17,754 nucleotides of DNA, taken from NCBI GenBank assembly GCA_036004405.1, contig DASYRM010000222.1, positions 1 through 17,754 of the forward strand, written 5' to 3'. Both the position numbers and the translations under genes were made by a program. The stretch's first letter is position 1, and the number at the start of each line of letters is the position of its first letter. The DNA comes from DASYRM01 sp036004405 (lineage in GTDB: Bacteria; Acidobacteriota; Vicinamibacteria; Vicinamibacterales; UBA2999). Shown one piece after another: positions 12,063-17,754 of this stretch. Below the pieces are notes generated by a model. The model searched no databases. It had not been told where the DNA came from and saw only the letters and a program-made list of their open reading frames with translations.

Positions 12063-13313
12063 TCAGGGCAGCTCTCGGACCACCCGGAAGCCGGTGCGGT
12101 TCGCCCGGTAGCCCTCGAGCCGGTAGTACGACGGCTCGAGATTGCCTGGCGAACTGAGAAACGCTCCGCCCCGCACCACGTGGCGGCCCCGGCAATCCGT
12201 GCTGCCGCTGGCCGACGCATTGGACGGGGCCAGCCGCAGGCGGTCTTTCAACACACGAACGAATTCGCGCCCCACGCAGTCGGTGGTGAGCTCCCACACG
12301 TTGCCGGTGGTGTCGAACAGGCCGAACGCGTTTGCCGGATAGCTGCCGGCGGGCGCCGTGGCGGCAAAGCCGTCGTCGCAGGCGTTGGCGTAGGCCAACC
12401 CCGACGTCTGGTCGGCTCCGTTGGTCTTCGCGCAGAGGTCGGTCACCGACGGCGCGTCCACGCCGAATCGGCCGACGTGGCCGCTGCGGTTGAAGAACTC
12501 GAACTCGGCCTCGGTGGGTAGCCGCCAGGTGTGGCCGGTCTTCGCCGTCAGCCAGGCGGCATATGCGGTCGCGTCCTCGAAGGTGATGCACGTCACCGGA
12601 TGATCCGGGCCCTGGGAGAAGACGGGCTTCGTCCAGTCGGCATCCTCGTGCGATTCCCAGACCTGCTCGCGCGTGTGATGCCAGCAGCCTTTTCCCGGTC
12701 GATAGCCGCTGGCTTCGACGAAGCGGCGAAACTGCGCCACGGTTGTTTCGGTGCGCGCCACCGCAATCTGGCGCAGTAAGCGCACCGGACGCCCCGCCTG
12801 CCGTTCCATCCAGCTGCCACCCGGGCCGATGACGTTGATCTGGAACTGGCCAGTGGGCACCACGATCGTGGGGGGAGCCGCCGCCGATCCCGCGATCTCG
12901 TCCTCGACGATGGCGCCGGTCGGCGCCCACGCGGGGCCGTCGCGCAGCTGCTCGATGAAGCGCCCGGCCTCGCGCGTACACGCGGCGGTGCGTCCGTCGG
13001 CACAGGCCTCGACCAGCGTGATCTGCACTCGTGGCGGCGCCAGATCGCGCAGGCGTTTCCAGATGCCGGCGCCCGGCGCCGAGATGAGGGCCACCTCCGC
13101 GTCATGGCTGGCTAGAAGACGATCGATCTCGGTGCGTTCGCCTTCCATGCGGTCGAAGTCCAGGACGAGCGCGGCGCGCCCGTGACGCGTGTCGATGATG
13201 GCGGTGCGTGATGTCGGTACCTGCGGTCCAGAGCCAGCGCAGGCCGGCCCCCCGGCCACCAGCAACAGCGCGACGGCGCGCCACCCGGACGATCCGCGCC
13301 GCCTGTCACTCAT
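12063..13313 (-). CDS. FGE-sulfatase-fold lipoprotein-like protein lacking the catalytic Cys pair
   Basis: A 416-residue exported protein. A signal ends near GGPACAG (Cys 25, an imperfect lipobox). Residues 37-140 form a region I do not recognise (ALVLDFDRMEGERTEIDRLL, ISAPGAGIWKRL, TLVEACADG). Residues about 148-414 are the formylglycine-generating-enzyme (SUMF1/EgtB/PvdO) fold: TETTVAQFRRFVEASGY, PVTCITFEDATAYAAWL, WRLPTEAEFEF (263-273), GLFDTTGNVWELTTDC (331-346), VVRGGAF (379-385) and a closing TGFRVVREL. The Cys pair that binds copper in true FGE (GGSYMC...C) is replaced by GGAFLSSPGN, so it is not expected to make formylglycine. The ATG at 13313 overlaps the last 8 bases of the di-haem gene, implying coupled translation and a linked task. 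Its role is unknown. Confidence 0.87.
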   Translation of the reverse strand: MSDRRRGSSGWRAVALLLVAGGPACAGSGPQVPTSRTAIIDTRHGRAALVLDFDRMEGERTEIDRLLASHDAEVALISAPGAGIWKRLRDLAPPRVQITLVEACADGRTAACTREAGRFIEQLRDGPAWAPTGAIVEDEIAGSAAAPPTIVVPTGQFQINVIGPGGSWMERQAGRPVRLLRQIAVARTETTVAQFRRFVEASGYRPGKGCWHHTREQVWESHEDADWTKPVFSQGPDHPVTCITFEDATAYAAWLTAKTGHTWRLPTEAEFEFFNRSGHVGRFGVDAPSVTDLCAKTNGADQTSGLAYANACDDGFAATAPAGSYPANAFGLFDTTGNVWELTTDCVGREFVRVLKDRLRLAPSNASASGSTDCRGRHVVRGGAFLSSPGNLEPSYYRLEGYRANRTGFRVVRELP

Positions 13314-14430
13314 GGAACGGATCGGCGAAGGCGGGATTGGTCATCAGCGTGCGGTCGGTGAGGCTCTCGAGGAATGCAAGGAGATCACGCTTGTCGGCGG
13401 GTGTCAGGACGAAGCCGGACACCAGCGGCGACTTGTGCGGGTTGCGACGGCCGTCCCCGGCATCGGGACCCGAATCGATGACGCGCCCACCCGCGGCGTA
13501 ATGCTCGATCACGGCCTCGAGCGTCGCGATCGAGCCGTCGTGCATGTAGGGGGCGGTGACGGCGACGTTGCGCAGCGTCGGCGCTTTGAACCGGCCCATG
13601 TCTTCCGGGTTGTGGGTGACGTCGAACAGGCCGCGATCGACCGCCGGATAGGCGCCGTCGCCGCCGAGGTTGTAGAGACCGGTGTTGTGATACGCGACCG
13701 ACTCGTCGTCCTTGCTCGTACGGTGACCGGATGTCATCCGGAAGTTGACGCCGCCGTGGCAGCGCGAGCACTTGAATTGAGGCGACCGAAACAGCTCGAA
13801 ACCGCGGCGCGCGTTGTCGGTGAGCGCCGTGTTGTTGCCGCGGAGGAACTGATCGTACGGCGAGTCGAACGAGACCAGCGTGCGGACGAACGTGCTGATG
13901 GCGCGCACGATGTTGGGAAGCGATATCGGCGCGGCGTCCTGCGGAAAGGCGCCACGGAAGAGCGCGGCGTATTGCGGGTCGCCCCGCAGCCGCGCCATCA
14001 CACCCGCTTCGTTCTCGAGTACTCCCATCTCGAGCGGATGGCGGCTCGTCAGCGGCACCATCGCCTGCTGTTCCAGGGTCGCGAGGGTGTCGTTGGCCCA
14101 CGTGTAGCGGCCGTTGTAGGCCACGTTGGTCAGTGTCATCGCGTTGCGCGTCGTCAACTCGCCCGTCGCTCCGACCGACTTCGGCCGCGGATCGGAAAAC
14201 GCGAAGGCTTGACGATGGCAGTCGGCGCAGGACAGCGAGGCGTTCACCGAGATACGACGGTCGTAGAACAGCCGCCGGCCGAGCGTGGCTTTTTCGTTGG
14301 AGACCGGGTTGTCGGCCGGCACCTTCATTGGCGGGTAGGCCAGTCCGCGAGTGCGTGACAGCGTCCAGACTCCAGCCACGAGCGCGACGCCGGCCAGGCA
14401 TGCCGCGATCGTTGCCGTTCGTCGAGTCAT
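13306..14430 (-). CDS. di-haem cytochrome c peroxidase family protein, MbnH/MauG type
   Basis: A 374-residue periplasmic di-haem protein with an N-terminal hydrophobic segment (residues 5-24). It has two c-haem sites, C68-A-D-C-H72 and C221-S-R-C-H225. Between them W111 (RYTWANDT) sits where MauG-type proteins have the inter-haem Trp. The stretch SVAYHNTGLYNLGGDGAYP, then DMGRFKAPTLRNVAVTAPYMHDGSIATL, then HYAAGGR is what I associate with the MbnH branch. MbnH makes a bis-Fe(IV) state to oxidise a Trp on its partner MbnP; ordinary relatives reduce peroxide. No MbnP gene is beside it; instead the FGE-fold gene overlaps its end by 8 bases. A possible promoter is TTGACT (14466-14471) and CAGACT (14442-14447), which would give a very short leader; the Shine-Dalgarno is weak. 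Confidence 0.9.
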   Translation of the reverse strand: MTRRTATIAACLAGVALVAGVWTLSRTRGLAYPPMKVPADNPVSNEKATLGRRLFYDRRISVNASLSCADCHRQAFAFSDPRPKSVGATGELTTRNAMTLTNVAYNGRYTWANDTLATLEQQAMVPLTSRHPLEMGVLENEAGVMARLRGDPQYAALFRGAFPQDAAPISLPNIVRAISTFVRTLVSFDSPYDQFLRGNNTALTDNARRGFELFRSPQFKCSRCHGGVNFRMTSGHRTSKDDESVAYHNTGLYNLGGDGAYPAVDRGLFDVTHNPEDMGRFKAPTLRNVAVTAPYMHDGSIATLEAVIEHYAAGGRVIDSGPDAGDGRRNPHKSPLVSGFVLTPADKRDLLAFLESLTDRTLMTNPAFADPFHE

Positions 14431-14441
14431 GTCTACCGATG

Positions 14442-14471
14442 AGTCTGAGCCCGCCTCCGGGACGGAGTCAA
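14442..14471 (-). promoter_or_regulatory. possible sigma-70 promoter for the di-haem / FGE-fold pair
   Basis: The minus strand carries TTGACT (14466-14471, five of six matches to TTGACA), an 18-base spacer and CAGACT (14442-14447, three of six matches to TATAAT). Initiation would be near 14435, only about five bases before the ATG at 14430, in line with the lack of a clear ribosome binding site. The -10 is poor, so this is tentative. Confidence 0.3.
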
Positions 14472-14523
14472 CGACGATGCGAGTGGCTTCTCCTCGCGAG
14501 CGAGACGCCGCGTGCAGTCGTGG

Positions 14524-15156
14524 TCAGGAGACCGGAGCGGCGTCGCCGCCGGCGGCGAGGTGTCGGACGGTGGTCAGGAACTCGTCGGCGCTCGCGGGCT
14601 TGGCCATGACTTCCGCGAACACCTCCTTGAGGGCCGAGTCGTCCGTCGACCAGTTGGCGGTGTATGCCATCAGCTTCATGTTGCGCGTCACCGGACTCGC
14701 CTTCAACAGCCGCGCAGCCTCGAGGCCGTTCATCACCGGCATCGCGACGTCCAACACCGCCACATCGGGGCGAGCGTAGTGCGCCGCGATCAGCGCCTCG
14801 AGCCCGTTGGCCGCCGTGATCGCGTGAAAACCTGAGAGTTCGAGAAACAGCGCGACCGTCTCGAGACTGTCTTTCGAATCGTCTACGACCAGCACGATCG
14901 GACGCCCGGACTGTGTGGAGGCCGGCTCGCCGATCAAACCGGCGTGAAGCGCTTCGGCTCGCCGCCGCTGCAGGCGCGCTGCCGCGCACAGCCGCTGGAC
15001 CCTGGTCAGCAGCTCGTGTTGGTCCCCGTGCGCGCCGCCTTCGAAGCGTACCGCGAACTCGGTGAGCGCGCGCTCGTGGTCACCGGCATCGGCGACGAGC
15101 CGTCCGCACTCGACGAGAAGCTTGTCGAAGCGGCTGCTACGAAATGATTGATCCAT
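14524..15156 (-). CDS. response regulator with helical N-terminal region (second of tandem pair)
   Basis: A 210-residue protein with a CheY-like receiver domain at its C-terminus (about 87-200) and no output domain after it. Receiver residues are the acidic pair D92-D93 (VLVVDDS), phospho-acceptor D136 (VAVLDVAMPVMNG), T166 (AYTAN) and K186 (MAKPAS). The N-terminal 75 residues (DKLLVECGRLVADAGDHERAL, HELLTRVQRLCAAARLQRRRAEAL) look helical and match in order the N-terminus of the gene at 15293-15958, so the whole proteins are paralogous. The helical part may be an oligomerisation or partner-binding module placed before the receiver, an uncommon order. The ATG at 15156 is preferred to a TTG at 15192; the ribosome binding site is weak. 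An extended -10 (TGC-TAGCAT, 15225-15233) lies upstream. No kinase gene is in the window. Confidence 0.88.
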   Translation of the reverse strand: MDQSFRSSRFDKLLVECGRLVADAGDHERALTEFAVRFEGGAHGDQHELLTRVQRLCAAARLQRRRAEALHAGLIGEPASTQSGRPIVLVVDDSKDSLETVALFLELSGFHAITAANGLEALIAAHYARPDVAVLDVAMPVMNGLEAARLLKASPVTRNMKLMAYTANWSTDDSALKEVFAEVMAKPASADEFLTTVRHLAAGGDAAPVS

Positions 15157-15292
15157 CGGCTGTCTGGTGGCTGCTCGCCAACCAGGTCCCAACTCTCGCT
15201 GCCGGGGGTGCAGCGGAACGTCACATGCTAGCAGCGTTCGTCGTCGCGCTAGCTCGTCCGCCTGAATCGCCTGGCCATCAAACGCGGTTGCA

Positions 15293-15958
15293 TCAGGCGG
15301 CTTCCGGTTCGCCCGGCAGCGTGAAACGCTGCACGACGCCGACGATGGCCTCGGGGCTGGCCGGCTTCCGCAGTACCTCGGCGAACACCTGCGTGGCCGG
15401 CGCGTCGTCCACGTTCAACTTCGCCGTGTAGGCAATCACGTTGACGTCCTGCGTCACCCGGCTCGCCTTGAGCAGGCGCGCCGCCTGCACGCCGTCGAGC
15501 ACGGGCATGGCGACGTCCATGATGATGACGGCAGGTCGCGTGTAGTGCGCCACGATTACGCCCTCGAGCCCGTTGCTGGCGGTGATGGTGTCGAACCCGG
15601 ACGTCTCGAGCAGCATCGAAGCCATGTCGCGGTTGTCGGGCGAGTCGTCGACGATGAGCACGAGCGGCCGCCTGACGGCGTCTTCGCTGTGCGGCGCCGC
15701 CACCGTTCCGATCAGGCGGGCGCGAATCGTATCGGCGATCCGCCGTTGCTCGCGCGCACCCACGCACAGCTCGTGGAGCGTCTTCAGCAGGTGATTGTCA
15801 CCGCCGGTTTCGGTCGCCGCGATGAGGGCGGCGAGCCGCTGTTCGTGGTGGCCGGCACCCGCGGCCATGTGGTCCGCGTCCACGGCGAGCTCGCTGAAAC
15901 TGTCGCTGTCGAAGGAGTGGGGCATCTCGCAGTGGATCTGTTCGCGAGGGTAATCCAT
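15293..15958 (-). CDS. response regulator with helical N-terminal region (first of tandem pair)
   Basis: A 221-residue paralogue of the gene at 14524-15156. The receiver domain lies at about 98-212: acidic pair D104-D105 (VLIVDDS), phospho-acceptor D148 (VIIMDVAMPVLDG), T178 (AYTAK) and K198 (LRKPAS). The helical N-terminal region (MAAGAGHHEQRLAALIAATE, NHLLKTLHELCVGAREQRRIADTI) ends in RLIG, matching LIG in the second copy. All residues for phosphotransfer are present, and no DNA-binding or enzymatic output is attached. It probably signals by protein contact or acts as a phosphate sink. The ATG at 15958 has GGGG six bases upstream; a TTG at 15970 is less likely. TAGATT (16009-16014) is a possible -10. 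A 134-bp gap with a separate candidate -10 lies before the second copy, so the two may be expressed independently. Confidence 0.88.
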   Translation of the reverse strand: MDYPREQIHCEMPHSFDSDSFSELAVDADHMAAGAGHHEQRLAALIAATETGGDNHLLKTLHELCVGAREQRRIADTIRARLIGTVAAPHSEDAVRRPLVLIVDDSPDNRDMASMLLETSGFDTITASNGLEGVIVAHYTRPAVIIMDVAMPVLDGVQAARLLKASRVTQDVNVIAYTAKLNVDDAPATQVFAEVLRKPASPEAIVGVVQRFTLPGEPEAA

Positions 15959-16038
15959 CAGGCGCCCCAATCGCCAGTAGGTAATGCCCTTACAGCTCGC
16001 CGGTCACGAATCTACCTTAGCCGTTGAATTCGGACAGA

Positions 16039-16062
16039 CGAGGTTGCGCCTCGACCTAGGTC
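16039..16062. terminator. possible hairpin and 10-bp palindrome at the end of the holin-like gene
   Basis: CGAGG (16039-16043) and CCTCG (16049-16053) form a 5-bp stem with a TTGCG loop just after the minus-strand stop. Adjoining it, GACCTAGGTC (16053-16062) is a perfect 10-bp palindrome that contains the stop codon. No T-run follows on the minus strand. It might be a weak terminator for the STAS/holin-like pair or a protein-binding site. Confidence 0.25.
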
Positions 16063-16439
16063 CGGGCTTCCTTCCGCTTCGCGCTGCCGTCCGAGACGAA
16101 GAGCGACAGCAGGAAGCTCACGACGGTCACCACCAGCGCCCCCTTGAAGGCCGGCAGGAATCCGGCCACCGAGAAGCCGAGGCCGAGCGCATCGGAGGCC
16201 GCCCCGGTCAGCAGGAGCATCAGCGCGTTGAGGACGAGCGTGAACAGCCCCAGAGTCAGGATGACGAAGGGCAAGCTGAGAAGAAAGAGCACCGGCTTGA
16301 TCAACACGTTCAGTACGCCGAACACGAGCGCGACGCCGAACAGCGAGACGCCGTCGCCCGTGTACGAAATGCCGGCCACCAGGCGGGTGGCCACCCAGAG
16401 CGCTGCCGCATTGATCAGCAGGCGCAGCAGGACGTGCAT
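16056..16439 (-). CDS. small membrane protein, phage-holin 4-TM superfamily (PF04020-like)
   Basis: A 127-residue integral membrane protein with about four hydrophobic helices (near 5-22, 30-46, 48-80 and 90-116) joined by short loops, and a charged tail (SDGSAKRKEART). The opening LLRLLINAAALWVATRLVAGI and the middle FGVLNVLIKPVLFLLSLPFVILTLGLFTLVLNALML are the signature of the 'phage holin family' (Phage_holin_4_2), named for a mycobacteriophage protein but very widespread as a chromosomal housekeeping-type gene. Function in bacteria is unknown, and there is no sign of a prophage here. The ATG at 16439 is six bases after the STAS stop, so the two genes are almost certainly co-transcribed. 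The shared operon is the main clue to its role. Confidence 0.9.
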   Translation of the reverse strand: MHVLLRLLINAAALWVATRLVAGISYTGDGVSLFGVALVFGVLNVLIKPVLFLLSLPFVILTLGLFTLVLNALMLLLTGAASDALGLGFSVAGFLPAFKGALVVTVVSFLLSLFVSDGSAKRKEART

Positions 16440-16445
16440 AAGGCC

Positions 16446-16787
16446 CTACGAAAAGCTGTTGACTGCCGCGGCCTCGTTCTCGTGCGAATCGAAGATGGTG
16501 GCCAGCTTGGTGAGCACCAACAGATCGTTGAGACGTTTGGTCATGTTCAACAGTTTCAACGCGCCGCCGTTCTTCGAGGCCGTCACGTTGCACTGCACCA
16601 GCTGGCCCAGGCCGCCGCTGTCCACGTAGGCCACCGAGCCCAGGTCGAGAAGGAGCTTTTTCTTGCCCTGCTGCAGCAGGCTCTGCACCTTGTCCTTCAG
16701 CAACACATCGCCGCCGGAACTCAGGGTGATGTCGCCGGTCACTTTAATCACGGTCACTTCGCCTACTGTCCGCTCTTCAAGCTGCAT
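16446..16787 (-). CDS. STAS-domain protein (anti-sigma factor antagonist type)
   Basis: A 113-residue single-domain STAS protein of the SpoIIAA/RsbV kind. The family works by partner switching: the unphosphorylated form binds an anti-sigma kinase and frees its target, and phosphorylation of a Ser blocks this. The start MQLEERTVGEVTVIKVTGDI and the motif LLLDLGSVAYVDSGGLGQLV are typical, with S57 (D56-S57-G58-G59) as the expected phosphorylation site. The chosen ATG at 16787 has a strong GGAGG four bases upstream; the frame is open to 16826 but without a ribosome binding site. Its partner kinase and phosphatase are not in the window. The downstream membrane gene starts six bases after its stop. 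A 14-bp tandem duplication lies in its upstream gap. Confidence 0.92.
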   Translation of the reverse strand: MQLEERTVGEVTVIKVTGDITLSSGGDVLLKDKVQSLLQQGKKKLLLDLGSVAYVDSGGLGQLVQCNVTASKNGGALKLLNMTKRLNDLLVLTKLATIFDSHENEAAAVNSFS

Positions 16788-16808
16788 GACTCCTCCGAGA
16801 GAACCCGC

Positions 16809-16836
16809 GCAAATTGCAGGGAGCAAATTGCAGGGA
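16809..16836. repeat. perfect 14-bp tandem duplication
   Basis: GCAAATTGCAGGGA occurs twice in direct succession (16809-16822 and 16823-16836) in the 63-bp gap between the TPR stop and the STAS start. Each unit contains a near-palindrome (GCAAATTGC). TAGGAT on the minus strand (16843-16848) just upstream could be a -10, which would put the repeat in the STAS leader. It may be a slippage product or a duplicated binding site. Confidence 0.8.
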
Positions 16837-16850
16837 AAGGTGATCCTATC

Positions 16851-17754
16851 TCAGCGGAGCTTCTTCTGGGCGTCGCGATAGCGGGGGGACGTGGCTGGGA
16901 CCAGGGCGTAGGCCGCCCGGGCCTTGGCCGTGTCCTTGACCTTTTCTTCGTAGAGCTCGCCGGCGCGCCACGCCGCGTCGCGCCGGTTGGCGGGGAAATT
17001 GGTGGCCAGCAGCTCCAAAGACTCGGCGGCCAGGGCGAACTGCCGTACATCCTTGTACCGCTCCGACAGCGCCTCGAAGGCGGCTTCGGCCGCCGGGTTG
17101 GACGGGTAGCCTCGCACCAGGCTCCGGTAGGTTGCGAGAGAGGCCGGCACGGACGTCTGCAGCTCCCCATCCACCTGTCGTAGCTTGGCCTTGTCTTCGA
17201 GCGCCGCTTTCCGTGCCAGCGCCTGCGGGGCGCGAGCGCTCTTCGGGAAACGGTCGAACACCTCGCCGTACAGGCCGCGGGCAGCCGCATCGCGATCGTC
17301 CCGCTTCCCCTTCGCCACGAGCTCCGCCAGCTGATACGTGGCGTCGGCGGCCGCGGGGCTCGAGCCGTAGTGGCTGCGCAGCTCCACGTAGGCGGCCTGG
17401 GCGTCATCGGGGCGGTTCTGTTTTTCGTAGACCTGCCCGATGAGAAGCTGGGCGGCCGGCGCCGAGGCGCTCGTGCTGTAGCTGGCGACGGTCTTCTTCA
17501 GGTCGTCGAGCGCTTGGTCGAGCAGATGCGCGTCGATCTTGGCCTGCGCGGTCTTGAACAGAGTGGCGGGCGCGTCGTCGCCCTTGCGCGTCTCGTCGAC
17601 GACGGTCGACCCGGCGCCGGGCGCGGCGGCGGCCGCGGGGGTGGACGGTTTGGCGGTCGCGGGTCTGGCCGGCGCCGGTGCTGCTGGCGGCGTGGCCGTG
17701 GCCACCGCGTATTCGACCGGAGGCGCAGGCGCGGCAGCTGGTGTGTCGGCAACG
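16851..17754 (-). CDS. TPR-type tetratricopeptide repeat protein (5' end missing)
   Basis: The frame is open to the right edge, so this is the C-terminal 300 residues of a longer protein; a GTG at 17705 is internal. The visible start is an Ala/Pro/Thr-rich linker of about 65 residues. Then come helical repeats: LFKTAQAKIDAHLLDQALDDLKKTV, AQLLIGQVYEKQNRPDDAQAAYVELRSHY, TYQLAELVAKG...AARGLYGEVFDRFP, ATYRSLVRGYPSNPAAEAAFEALSERY and GELYEEKVKDTAKARAAYALV. The spacing and the 'YPSNPAA/FPKSARAPQAL' turns match TPRs of the BamD, CpoB (YbgF) and YfgM kind, which act as envelope scaffolds. The flexible linker suggests an anchor or signal in the missing part. Its stop is 63 bp upstream of the STAS start on the same strand. 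Family is clear, identity is not. Confidence 0.85.
   Translation of the reverse strand, partial: VADTPAAAPAPPVEYAVATATPPAAPAPARPATAKPSTPAAAAAPGAGSTVVDETRKGDDAPATLFKTAQAKIDAHLLDQALDDLKKTVASYSTSASAPAAQLLIGQVYEKQNRPDDAQAAYVELRSHYGSSPAAADATYQLAELVAKGKRDDRDAAARGLYGEVFDRFPKSARAPQALARKAALEDKAKLRQVDGELQTSVPASLATYRSLVRGYPSNPAAEAAFEALSERYKDVRQFALAAESLELLATNFPANRRDAAWRAGELYEEKVKDTAKARAAYALVPATSPRYRDAQKKLR

Noticed and set aside
11155..12111. 318-codon plus-strand open frame overlapping TIGR03435 and the PEP-CTERM gene
   Set aside because: Shifted frame of the second TIGR03435 gene; no family features and no ribosome binding site.
12063..13313. Calling the FGE-fold protein a true formylglycine-generating enzyme or sulfatase activator
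   Set aside because: The Cys pair needed for copper and catalysis is replaced by Ser and other residues, and no sulfatase gene is nearby.
13189..14358. 389-codon plus-strand open frame opposite the di-haem gene
   Set aside because: Antisense shadow; the minus-strand frame carries both CxxCH motifs and is certainly the real gene.
16056..16439. Treating the holin-like gene as evidence of a prophage
   Set aside because: This superfamily is common as a chromosomal gene, and no capsid, tail, integrase or lysis genes are present.
15984..17183. 399-codon plus-strand open frame opposite the holin-like, STAS and TPR genes
   Set aside because: It crosses three well-supported minus-strand genes and is His/Gln/Arg-rich with no domain.

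Overview
The window is high-GC, densely coded DNA that most resembles a soil Acidobacteriota genome (Vicinamibacteria- or Solibacter-like). This is an inference from family content: two TIGR03435 soil-associated proteins, a DUF6152 protein, two members of an uncharacterised secreted family carrying DGRSHP and GHSIG-W-E motifs, a secreted PQQ dehydrogenase, two SnoaL-like secreted proteins and a PEP-CTERM microprotein. Nothing points to a prophage, an insertion sequence, a CRISPR array, or a tRNA or rRNA gene.

Layout. 1-354 (+) is the 3' end of a TlpA/ResA-like thioredoxin, convergent with a SAM methyltransferase (359-1105, -). An ankyrin-repeat protein (1262-2794, -) diverges from a 133-aa conserved hypothetical (2909-3310, +). 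From 7708 down to 3339 (-) lies a five-gene cluster for exported proteins: SnoaL-like, PQQ dehydrogenase, DGRSHP protein, a second SnoaL-like protein and a small lipoprotein. It has a plausible sigma-70 promoter at 7793-7821. Rightward from about 7877 is a compact regulatory operon: a 26-codon leader ORF, a short RNA polymerase omega-like protein, a cold-shock protein and a DUF7662-like protein. Next is a tightly overlapping four-gene operon (8864-11725, +): TIGR03435, DGRSHP lipoprotein, DUF6152, TIGR03435.

The rest is on the minus strand. A 54-aa PEP-CTERM microprotein (11731-11895) sits behind a sigma-54-like promoter. An MbnH/MauG-type di-haem protein (13306-14430) overlaps an FGE-fold lipoprotein-like gene (12063-13313). 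Two tandem paralogous response regulators with a conserved helical N-terminal region follow (14524-15156 and 15293-15958). A STAS-domain protein is coupled to a small four-helix membrane protein (16056-16787). A TPR protein (16851-17754) runs off the right edge.

How the genes fit together. Much of the window encodes exported proteins: periplasmic redox enzymes (PQQ dehydrogenase, di-haem enzyme, thioredoxin), secreted families of unknown function and sorting-signal proteins. Regulators lie between them (omega-like, cold-shock, receiver, STAS). The least expected items are the leader ORF/omega/cold-shock/DUF7662 operon, the sigma-54-driven PEP-CTERM microprotein that is little more than a sorting signal, the di-haem enzyme paired with an FGE-fold protein instead of MbnP, and the DGRSHP family recurring in two secreted-protein operons.
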